Positions 55,039 to 62,306 of a stretch of 64,000 bases of DNA are shown here, in pieces (the stretch's first letter is position 1; every line of letters starts with the position of its first letter). A program made the position numbers and the translations under genes. The stretch is taken from contig CM043963.1 in NCBI GenBank assembly GCA_014529385.2, forward strand, positions 93,777,912-93,841,911, read 5' to 3'. This stretch comes from Adiantum capillus-veneris. Taxonomy: Eukaryota > Streptophyta > Polypodiopsida > Polypodiales > Pteridaceae. The notes under the pieces were generated by a model. That model saw only the letters and a list, made by a program, of their open reading frames with translations, did no database searches and was not told the origin of the DNA.

Positions 55039-55202
55039 CAGCATAACTGCAACAAAATTCTCACTTGATGAAACAGAAGTTGTCCAACTGACAAGATTAA
55101 ACAATTGACCAAGTATCAATCAGTTTGGATCAATTCTGACCACAAAAACTTGGGGAAAACAAATTGCCGAGACGGAAAAGTTACAGTCCTTTAGGGGAAT
55201 TG

Positions 55203-58200
55203 ATGAATTTGAGATCGGGCAGGAATCTCCGGAATAATCAACCAAAACAAGGGGAACCAGCAAGTGCCATATCAACCGAGGGAAGTGTAAACCAAAGTTG
55301 GGTGCAACCATTAGAGCCGATCTTTGAAGGAAGTGTCTCTGATACTTCTTCGGAGAGATCTTACGAGATTTTCACCGAAAACTTGGAACACTTGAACCTG
55401 AACAATAGAGAAAATATGGCAGCAGAATCATCAAACCCTTCCGCCACCATGAAGCTATTGTTCATAAAATACCAGTACGACAATGAGCAAGGTGCCAAGA
55501 TCTACAAAGATGGAATGGACCGCTATTGTGTGAAGATAGAAGATAGACCTAGTGAGTTCAAGGACTTAGTGCCTGTGAGCTATAGCGGAGATAGATATCT
55601 AGATGACGAGGGTACCATGTACTTGGTAGTCCTAAACCCTAACATTGTGGACAAGTGGGGATTGATGGGCACCAAAGCCAAAATAGATGAAGAACTCGAG
55701 GAGAAAGCACCAATAATGAACTTCCCTAATGCGAGGTTAAGAAGGGAGAATGAGACTACAAGGATCAACACTGATAACATCTATGTGGGGCTATACAAAT
55801 ATAATAATGGGGAGCAAGATCTCTATTATAGATGTGAGGAACCCTACACCGGAGAGTTGACAGACCAAAAAAGACTCTATGTCTTTACCTACACAGAGGG
55901 ATCAGAAGTGAAAATTGCCGCTTACGATAAGTATGGCAGGCAATACTCAACAATGGGCAAGAAAGAATTAGAAGGATATACATACTTTGGGGGACCACTA
56001 CATCAGTATTATGTTACTTCTAGCTCACATAGACCAGCACCAACAACTGGAGTGCAAAACTCAATGACAACAGGAGGACAAAGAACTCAGGTTGCTGACT
56101 CTTTCAGTCAACCTTGGGACTCGAAGCTCGGACCAATGGGATCATTACATTCCAGAGAGTCAATGGAGACGAATCGAGGTAGTGCAGTTCCAATCCCCAC
56201 CTATACCACTCCAGGTCCAAGGTTTGAAGCGGAACCATCACATTTACCTCCCAGTAGTAGATTCAGGGCAGAGGAACCGACAAGGGTAACCCATGAAGTC
56301 CATGATGCTAGAGAAAGCTTTAGCCGAGACACAGGAGCAATGAGATTGGTAGCAGATCATAGACGTATGAGACCATCTCAAGTAGCCAAGTGTATGCCAA
56401 AGAAGTATGGTGGTTCAGGAGATCCGTATGCACATGTGTCACTCTTTAAGCAAGTCTTAAGAGCTGAGCAGATAACAGATTTCCATACACAATACGAGGG
56501 ATTTGGTCTTACTCTAGAAGGTACTGCATTGACATGGTTTCAACCAATGAACATAGGGGGATTCCATGACATTGACCATTTGCTAAGAGAGTTTGCTGAG
56601 GAATTCTCAAAACGAGGGATTAAGCACAATACGGTCTCACAAATATATGCTTTTAAACAGAGAGAACACGAAAAAGTGAAGGAAGCTTCACTTCGCTTCA
56701 AACAATACATTGAGAGATGTCCAGTACGTGAACGACCACAAGATGACAGACTATCTGTTCTCTTTATTGAGGGACTGAGGAACGACACTCTCAAGAAGGA
56801 CTTGCACTTGAAAGCTTGTACAAGTTTCGAGCAAGTAACGAGAGAGGCATTGTACTTAGTGGATAACTGTACGGTTTATGGAGAGGTGTCAGCGGATACA
56901 GAATTTGCATCCAGTAGCTCCTCCTCCGTAGCGAGCGAGACTACCACTAAAAAGAATGTTCAAACAACAACCATGCCAAATGTAGAGCAAATGATAGAAG
57001 ATGCTCTAAAAAGGATGGCACCATACCAAAAACCATTGCCAAAAACACTGAAATGGTGTGCTATTGAACAAAAATGGACAAATCATCCAAAAGAGGAGTG
57101 CTATTACAACAAAGGGTATGTAAGGGAGCGCCAGTATGCACCTCCTGCTCAATTAGCACCACCTGCTCAATTAGCACCACCTCAGATACATCCAGTACCT
57201 CGATACCCAACGGGAAATGTACCAGGACCTATGGGGATAGAAAGACCGCAACCGGTATTGGGACAACAACCACCTTTACCAGGAGCAAGACCAGTGGGCA
57301 TTAGATATGCACCAACCTTAGAGAATCAGGAAGAACAAGCCTTAGTGCCTGTTCAAGCCTATTACGAAGAATCGGGTGCACACATGTCTTCGACAGTGTA
57401 TTACCCACCAGAAGAACCAAAACAACCAGAACCATGGGGCATGATGGGGAATGTTGGAACACCAACAATTACAAGTGCTTCTGATGAAGAGAGATACAAT
57501 TTGGACGCAAGAACATTGATGTTCATAGCTCATGGAGGGTTAACAGGACAAGAACCATCCTATCCACAAAGGACGAATCAAATGGGACCAAGACCAGCAC
57601 TAGGACCCTGTTACAAGTGTGGAGGTGACCATCTGATGAATGTTTGCCCACATACGGAAATCATTAGAATTAACGCTTATTGCACTGAGTGTGGGGTTAC
57701 TCACTTCATTGAGGATTGTTCAAAGAATCCAAACAAAGTGCAAAAGACGACATTGAATATGCTAGAAACTATTCCTACCAGCAGTGGGTCTGAAAATGAA
57801 ACTCTGATACCAACGCAAGTTGTTACTAGAGCTCGAGCTAAGAAAACCACTAGAGAACCTGAGAATGGAAAGTTAGCGACTGAAGTGGTTAGTCAAGGAC
57901 CGCGGAGTCAGAAAAACACATGGAAAGCTAGAAAAGCACGCATGAAGTTGAGAAAAGAACGTGAAGACGCTATTCTAGCTGAGGAACTAAAGCAAACTAA
58001 AGCTAGATTAGAAAAACTTGAGAGTCAAAACGGGAAACGAGAGATGAGCCCGGAAAGAACGAAACAAAAGAGTATCAAAGAAACAACGAGCTTAAGCTCA
58101 GGGGGATCAGTGCTAGTCGACAAAGTACACGAACCATTGGACGCACTGATGAGAGCTTACGAAGCTAGGTTAAAGAACAACCAAACACAAGAACAGAGGT

Positions 58201-58355
58201 GGATGACATACCCAAACGCGGAATTGGAAAAGCAGAGACTTGAAATGTGCCAGAGAATGATCGAGACTGCACAAGCCTTATTAGAACCACCAAAAGAAAC
58301 AATGAATTGTGGAAGGAAAACCCAATTCAGCAAGAGACTATCGTTTCACGGGTAG
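55203..58355 (+). CDS. Gypsy-2 Gag (1,050 codons)
   Basis: Gag of a Ty3/gypsy element: it would form the particle and bind RNA. I chose the ATG at 55,203 (MNLRSGRNLRNNQPKQGEPA); the frame is open 20 codons further upstream but without an ATG. Residues 1-270 include a folded-looking, non-Gag-like part (DGMDRYCVKIEDRPSEFKDL, LYYRCEEPYTGELTDQKRLY). Capsid-like domain at about 395-555 (CMPKKYGGSGDPYAHVSLFK, LTLEGTALTWFQPMNIGGFH, FKQYIERCPVRERPQDDRLS). Pro-rich repeats PPAQLAPPAQLAPPQ at about 645-660. Two CCHC knuckles CYKCGGDHLMNVCP (from 803) and CTECGVTHFIEDC (from 827). A long basic coiled-coil region ends it. The length is about twice that of common Gags. No internal stop; it overlaps the next frame by about 108 bp. 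Confidence 0.9.
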   Translation: MNLRSGRNLRNNQPKQGEPASAISTEGSVNQSWVQPLEPIFEGSVSDTSSERSYEIFTENLEHLNLNNRENMAAESSNPSATMKLLFIKYQYDNEQGAKIYKDGMDRYCVKIEDRPSEFKDLVPVSYSGDRYLDDEGTMYLVVLNPNIVDKWGLMGTKAKIDEELEEKAPIMNFPNARLRRENETTRINTDNIYVGLYKYNNGEQDLYYRCEEPYTGELTDQKRLYVFTYTEGSEVKIAAYDKYGRQYSTMGKKELEGYTYFGGPLHQYYVTSSSHRPAPTTGVQNSMTTGGQRTQVADSFSQPWDSKLGPMGSLHSRESMETNRGSAVPIPTYTTPGPRFEAEPSHLPPSSRFRAEEPTRVTHEVHDARESFSRDTGAMRLVADHRRMRPSQVAKCMPKKYGGSGDPYAHVSLFKQVLRAEQITDFHTQYEGFGLTLEGTALTWFQPMNIGGFHDIDHLLREFAEEFSKRGIKHNTVSQIYAFKQREHEKVKEASLRFKQYIERCPVRERPQDDRLSVLFIEGLRNDTLKKDLHLKACTSFEQVTREALYLVDNCTVYGEVSADTEFASSSSSSVASETTTKKNVQTTTMPNVEQMIEDALKRMAPYQKPLPKTLKWCAIEQKWTNHPKEECYYNKGYVRERQYAPPAQLAPPAQLAPPQIHPVPRYPTGNVPGPMGIERPQPVLGQQPPLPGARPVGIRYAPTLENQEEQALVPVQAYYEESGAHMSSTVYYPPEEPKQPEPWGMMGNVGTPTITSASDEERYNLDARTLMFIAHGGLTGQEPSYPQRTNQMGPRPALGPCYKCGGDHLMNVCPHTEIIRINAYCTECGVTHFIEDCSKNPNKVQKTTLNMLETIPTSSGSENETLIPTQVVTRARAKKTTREPENGKLATEVVSQGPRSQKNTWKARKARMKLRKEREDAILAEELKQTKARLEKLESQNGKREMSPERTKQKSIKETTSLSSGGSVLVDKVHEPLDALMRAYEARLKNNQTQEQRWMTYPNAELEKQRLEMCQRMIETAQALLEPPKETMNCGRKTQFSKRLSFHG

Positions 58356-59878
58356 CTGAAAAGACTCCCAGTGCACAAAAGCCTGAAAATACACAAAAGG
58401 ATGACCGCATAGTATTGAACACAACCGATCAGGAGATAGAGAGTTTTCATCCAGTCATACAGAGGATTTACGGAAAAGATGAGGATTACAATGAATTTTG
58501 GAAACAAGTGAGAGAGGCAAACTTTGCAAACGAGCTAAGTTGCCAAGCTAATCAGACAAATTGGGAAAAGGACATCAGGAATCCTCCCATAGTGGAATTT
58601 GAGGCAGGATCTCAAGTGGACTTGGATCTGCAATCTTACTGGGGAGATGGGGGCTCTGTTAGAACAATGGAGAGCAAACCTCATTCACTGAAAACCTTAC
58701 CTTCATACTTAGGAGAGTATGAAGCAAAATCCGAGATTAGAGCACTTCCCTCACGAAAAATCTCATCAGAAAAAGTCATGGACTCGCAAGGATTGATAGA
58801 GATTTTGTCAACACCAGTGACATGCACTATCACTCTAGCTGAGCTTTTGAGGCTAAGACCACATATGTGGACCACTGTAGGAAAATGCTTGGAGAAATTC
58901 GGGATAAAAGATCCAACATCGAGATTGCAAGAGAGCATAGAGGAGCTGAGCAAACCACAAAAGAACGCTAAGCCTGTACCCTTAAACAAGGTCGGAGAGT
59001 ATTGCGAAGGTGAAGAGGGGAATACAACCTTACCAGTTGAATTCCAAGGAGTGAAGACGATGGCAATACTAGACAGCGGAGCAGGGGTAGCCATTGCTAC
59101 AAAAGAAATCTGGAAAAAATGGGGGAAACCAGCAATAAGGAAGACTAGGTTGAAACTCCAATTAGCAGATGGACACATGGAGAAACCTATGGGGTTATTA
59201 GAGAAAGTTGTAGTGACTTCTTGCGGCATTGAATACGAACATACTTTTGCTATTGTCGATTTTGCCAAGGAGAATAACTATGATATCATATTGGGAAGAC
59301 CATTCATGAGACAGTTGAAAATGGTCCAAGATTGGGGCTACGATCACATATACTTGAGAAATATGGAAACCACTACACGTGTGAACCTGAAAGACCATAG
59401 CTACAAAGATGTGAACCGAACACCGGTAGAGGAGTTTGATTCAGCTACTTTGGCGGGATCCGAATTTCCAGCTTGGTTAGGTAAACCCAAGGAGTTATGG
59501 ATGTGTGGAGCTTCGAAATGTGGAAGTCTGAAACGAGAAGAATGTGTTTTAGAAAGGGCTATCGAAGACGAAACTTATGTAAGAGAACCCTTTCCAGAGG
59601 ACACGTTTGAACCATTAGAATGGACACACATTCTAGCAACCCTAGATGTTTGTGCAATTCCGGATGGTCCCACAACGAAATTTTGCGACAAGGACGGGTA
59701 CGACGTGGTTCCGTATTTCATGTTGAGAACTGTACTCAAAAAGAAACTGAAAAGAACGATACACTGGAAAAGGAAGATGAAGAAGAGGTGTTTCACGACA
59801 TTCCCAATCATCCAGAGTGGGGAAATGAAGCAGACAACGAGTCAACGGACAATTCAAGCGGAAACGAAGAAACTATAA
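58247..59878 (+). CDS. Gypsy-2 protease-containing ORF
   Basis: A 543-codon frame, -1 relative to Gag. Its first ~35 codons overlap Gag and are probably not used as a separate start. Then an acidic part (ESFHPVIQRIYGKDEDYNEF), a segment typical ahead of gypsy proteases (TITLAELLRLRPHMWTTVGK) and the aspartic protease: catalytic AILDSGAGVAIA (Asp at 59,072, residue 276), ADGHMEKPMGLLEKVVVTSC and the C-terminal DIILGRPFMRQLKMVQDWGY. It would cleave the polyprotein. After the protease it runs about 170 residues (EFPAWLGKPKELWMCGASKC) and leaves frame around 59,740, where the next frame continues the sense. There is no canonical slippery heptamer, only A5G at 59,738-59,743. Confidence 0.87.
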   Translation: MPENDRDCTSLIRTTKRNNELWKENPIQQETIVSRVAEKTPSAQKPENTQKDDRIVLNTTDQEIESFHPVIQRIYGKDEDYNEFWKQVREANFANELSCQANQTNWEKDIRNPPIVEFEAGSQVDLDLQSYWGDGGSVRTMESKPHSLKTLPSYLGEYEAKSEIRALPSRKISSEKVMDSQGLIEILSTPVTCTITLAELLRLRPHMWTTVGKCLEKFGIKDPTSRLQESIEELSKPQKNAKPVPLNKVGEYCEGEEGNTTLPVEFQGVKTMAILDSGAGVAIATKEIWKKWGKPAIRKTRLKLQLADGHMEKPMGLLEKVVVTSCGIEYEHTFAIVDFAKENNYDIILGRPFMRQLKMVQDWGYDHIYLRNMETTTRVNLKDHSYKDVNRTPVEEFDSATLAGSEFPAWLGKPKELWMCGASKCGSLKREECVLERAIEDETYVREPFPEDTFEPLEWTHILATLDVCAIPDGPTTKFCDKDGYDVVPYFMLRTVLKKKLKRTIHWKRKMKKRCFTTFPIIQSGEMKQTTSQRTIQAETKKL

Positions 59879-60330
59879 CGGATGTCCGATTTTATGATTT
59901 TCCGAACCAAACTAAACAACGCCAGAAACACTATAGAGCAAAGAAAAAAACAAAAGGGGTTAGAACCAATCCGATGCCTAGAATAAGAGGAAAAAATCAA
60001 TTCTTAATGCTAGTAAAGGCTGAAGATTGTGTTAAGGATAAGATTTCTGGAAGAATGAGAGGCAGTGATCAAAAGAGCTTACGAAAAGACAAAAGAGGCT
60101 CAAGAAATCAAGTTCAAAAGAATGGAACGAAAACTGAAACAGAAAAATCAGAAAAGAACAAGCGCAACAGAGAATACACGGAGTCCAAGTTAGAACGTAG
60201 AAACAAGTACAGAGAGCTCAAGAAAACTCTGAAGGAAGTTTGGACGACAGAAATTGAGAGTGGAGAGGACGAAAACGTCAAAATCAAGGAAAACATGGAT
60301 AGGAAATTCACTATAGGAAATTCACAATAG
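59620..60330 (+). CDS. Gypsy-2 linker ORF (charged)
   Basis: 236 codons, -1 relative to the protease ORF. From about 59,740 it reads TEKNDTLEKEDEEEVFHDIP, NHPEWGNEADNESTDNSSGN, VRFYDFPNQTKQRQKHYRAK and a long Lys/Glu helix (TESKLERRNKYRELKKTLKE). No enzyme motif. It is most likely the linker between protease and RT of one polyprotein, not a separate protein. The first 40 codons overlap the protease ORF. It ends at 60,330 because of a 14-bp tandem duplication. Confidence 0.65.
   Translation: MDTHSSNPRCLCNSGWSHNEILRQGRVRRGSVFHVENCTQKETEKNDTLEKEDEEEVFHDIPNHPEWGNEADNESTDNSSGNEETITDVRFYDFPNQTKQRQKHYRAKKKTKGVRTNPMPRIRGKNQFLMLVKAEDCVKDKISGRMRGSDQKSLRKDKRGSRNQVQKNGTKTETEKSEKNKRNREYTESKLERRNKYRELKKTLKEVWTTEIESGEDENVKIKENMDRKFTIGNSQ
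60301..60328 (+). repeat. 14-bp tandem duplication that breaks the frame
   Basis: AGGAAATTCACTAT (60,301-60,314) and AGGAAATTCACAAT (60,315-60,328) are adjacent copies with one difference. Fourteen bases shift the frame by -1. Counting one copy only, the linker frame leads straight into the RT frame (the next residues are RKFTIEDRKVILTPP). Confidence 0.93.
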
Positions 60331-60341
60331 AGGATAGGAAG

Positions 60342-62306
60342 GTGATATTAACCCCACCTATTCGAGAGAGGAAGGAGAACGAATCTTATGACGGACCGGA
60401 GAATGCAAAAAAAGTTGATTTAGCAGCTCCAGGTGAGCCACCTAGACCGGTCTACATAGCCACAGATTTGTCTCCAAGCGAGGAAGAGAGACTTTTGAGT
60501 CTTCTCAGAGAGTACAGGGATGTGTTTGCATGGTCTTATAAGGACTTAAAGGGAGTTGACCCATCGATATGCCAACACTCAATCCCACTGAAACAAGACG
60601 CAAAGCCTAGCAGACAGAGACCATACACATATAATGATACTTTTGCTAAGCGAATCAAGGAGGAGATAGATAAGCTAATGGAAGCTGAATTCATATACGA
60701 GATTGAACACACCGATTGGGTATCTCCGATTGTGGTAGTACCTAAGAAGAACGGAAAACTCCGAGTGTGTGTCAACTTAAAGAAAGTGAATGCTGCAACA
60801 ATCAGGGACAATTATCCCCTGCCGATAACTGATCATGTTCTAGAGCGTGTATCAGGGAAAACAGCATACTCCTTTCTTGATGGTTTTTCAGGATATAACC
60901 AGCTAGCCATAGCACTGGAAGATCAACATAAAACAGCTTTTGCAACGGAGTGGGGAATTTATGCTTATCGGGTTATGCCTTTTGGTCTAACCAATGCTCC
61001 CGCAACCTTCCAGAGGCTGATGACGCATGCTTTCAAAGAATACTTAAGGCTGTTTCTAGAAATCTACATGGATGACTTATGTGTACATTCTCTACTGAGA
61101 GATGAGCATCTAGAACACCTAAGAAAAGTATTTGAGAAATGTAGGACATATCGCATTTGTCTCAATCCTGAGAAATGTGTGTTTATGGTCCGACAGGGCA
61201 GAATTCTGGGACATATTGTCTCACAAAACGGAATATCCACGGATTTAGAGAAGATAAAAGTTATAGTGGATATGCCTAGACCAACCAATGCGAAACAAGT
61301 ACAGAGCTTTATGGGACATTGCGGATATTATAGACGATTCATTTACATGTACGCTATAATAGGCCAACCACTTTACAGGCTAATAGTGAACTTTGAATGG
61401 ACAGAGGAGTGTGAGGAATCGTTCAAGAAATTGAAAGAGGCACTCATTACTGCTCCAGTCTTGAAATCACCAGATTGGGAGAAGATATTCCATGTGCATA
61501 TAGATGCTTCGGCATATGCAATAGGATGCATTCTGGCTCAGCCAGAAGAAGGAAACATGGATTTTCCTATCTGTTACGCCAGTCGACAGCTCAACAATGC
61601 AGAGAAGAATTACACCACAACAGAGCGAGAAGGATTAGGAATGATCTATGCTGTGAAGAAATTTCGGCATTATCTTCTAGCCAACAAGTTTGTGTTTTTT
61701 ACGGATCACCAAGCCTTGCTCTACCTAGTGAATAAACCATGCAATACCGGGAGAATAGTGAGATGGTTCATTATCTTACTGGAATTCGACTTCACGGTAG
61801 TAGTAAAGAAAGGAAAAACACATCTTAGAGCTGATCATCTTTCGCGATTGACGAATGGAGAAGACCCTATAGGAGTAGATGACGACATGCCAGACGCGTA
61901 CTTGTTCAACATAGAAATGATACCGAGGTGGTCTCAAAATGTCGTTAACCTATTAACCTATGGAGGAGAGTTCGATAGAAGAGAATACAACCTGAAACAT
62001 ATTGCTATTCAGCAATCCAAGAATCTTCAATTGGTTGCAGGAAGGTTGTATCAATTGGGAAATGATCATGTTTTACGACTATGCATCAATCCTGAGGAAT
62101 ATAGTATATATCTGCGCGAAGCACATGTTCAGGAATGTGCATTTCATTGTTCAAGAAGGAACACATATAGGAATTTGTTACAATTGGGAGTCTATTGGCC
62201 AGGAATGAAAGAAAGCGTACATGAATATGTCACTGTATGTATTGTATGTTCATCAAAACCGCCAGCCGAGTATTCGACATTATATCAGATAATGATCGCT
62301 CCATAA
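60342..62306 (+). CDS. Gypsy-2 reverse transcriptase-RNase H and first HHCC module
   Basis: A 654-codon frame (open from 60,303, GTG at 60,342; it is a polyprotein part and needs no start of its own). RT: DVFAWSYKDLKGVDPSICQH, PIVVVPKKNGKLRVCVNLKK, YSFLDGFSGYNQLAIALEDQ, YRVMPFGLTNAPATFQRLMT and catalytic YMDD (61,065, residue 242). RNase H with all four acids: HIDASAYAIG (388), TTEREGLG (428), FFTDHQALLYL (455) and HLRADHLSR (498). Then an integrase-type zinc module with full HHCC (H62,124, H62,145, C62,238, C62,247) in REAHVQECAFHCSRR...VCIVC. It stops at TAA 62,304; the sense continues in the same frame. Good preservation of all catalytic residues. Confidence 0.95.
   Translation: MILTPPIRERKENESYDGPENAKKVDLAAPGEPPRPVYIATDLSPSEEERLLSLLREYRDVFAWSYKDLKGVDPSICQHSIPLKQDAKPSRQRPYTYNDTFAKRIKEEIDKLMEAEFIYEIEHTDWVSPIVVVPKKNGKLRVCVNLKKVNAATIRDNYPLPITDHVLERVSGKTAYSFLDGFSGYNQLAIALEDQHKTAFATEWGIYAYRVMPFGLTNAPATFQRLMTHAFKEYLRLFLEIYMDDLCVHSLLRDEHLEHLRKVFEKCRTYRICLNPEKCVFMVRQGRILGHIVSQNGISTDLEKIKVIVDMPRPTNAKQVQSFMGHCGYYRRFIYMYAIIGQPLYRLIVNFEWTEECEESFKKLKEALITAPVLKSPDWEKIFHVHIDASAYAIGCILAQPEEGNMDFPICYASRQLNNAEKNYTTTEREGLGMIYAVKKFRHYLLANKFVFFTDHQALLYLVNKPCNTGRIVRWFIILLEFDFTVVVKKGKTHLRADHLSRLTNGEDPIGVDDDMPDAYLFNIEMIPRWSQNVVNLLTYGGEFDRREYNLKHIAIQQSKNLQLVAGRLYQLGNDHVLRLCINPEEYSIYLREAHVQECAFHCSRRNTYRNLLQLGVYWPGMKESVHEYVTVCIVCSSKPPAEYSTLYQIMIAP

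Larger units (their letters stand above)
53791..55202 (+). other. Gypsy-2 leader with four palindromes
   Basis: 1.4 kb between the primer site and the first in-frame ATG of Gag, without a long ORF. Four copies of an ACGCGT-centred palindrome lie in its second half, in diverged repeats that also share CAAGTTT and TTTGGATCA-like blocks. The position matches that of packaging and dimerisation signals in retroviral RNAs. Confidence 0.8.

Noticed and set aside
58681-59268. 195-codon minus-strand frame
   Set aside because: Antisense to the Gypsy-2 protease ORF, which has clear motifs; the frame is a shadow.
59735-59750. Programmed -1 frameshift site between protease and linker ORFs
   Set aside because: CTC AAA AAG is not a canonical slippery heptamer, and the neighbouring linker/RT step is demonstrably mutational. 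Kept only as an open possibility.
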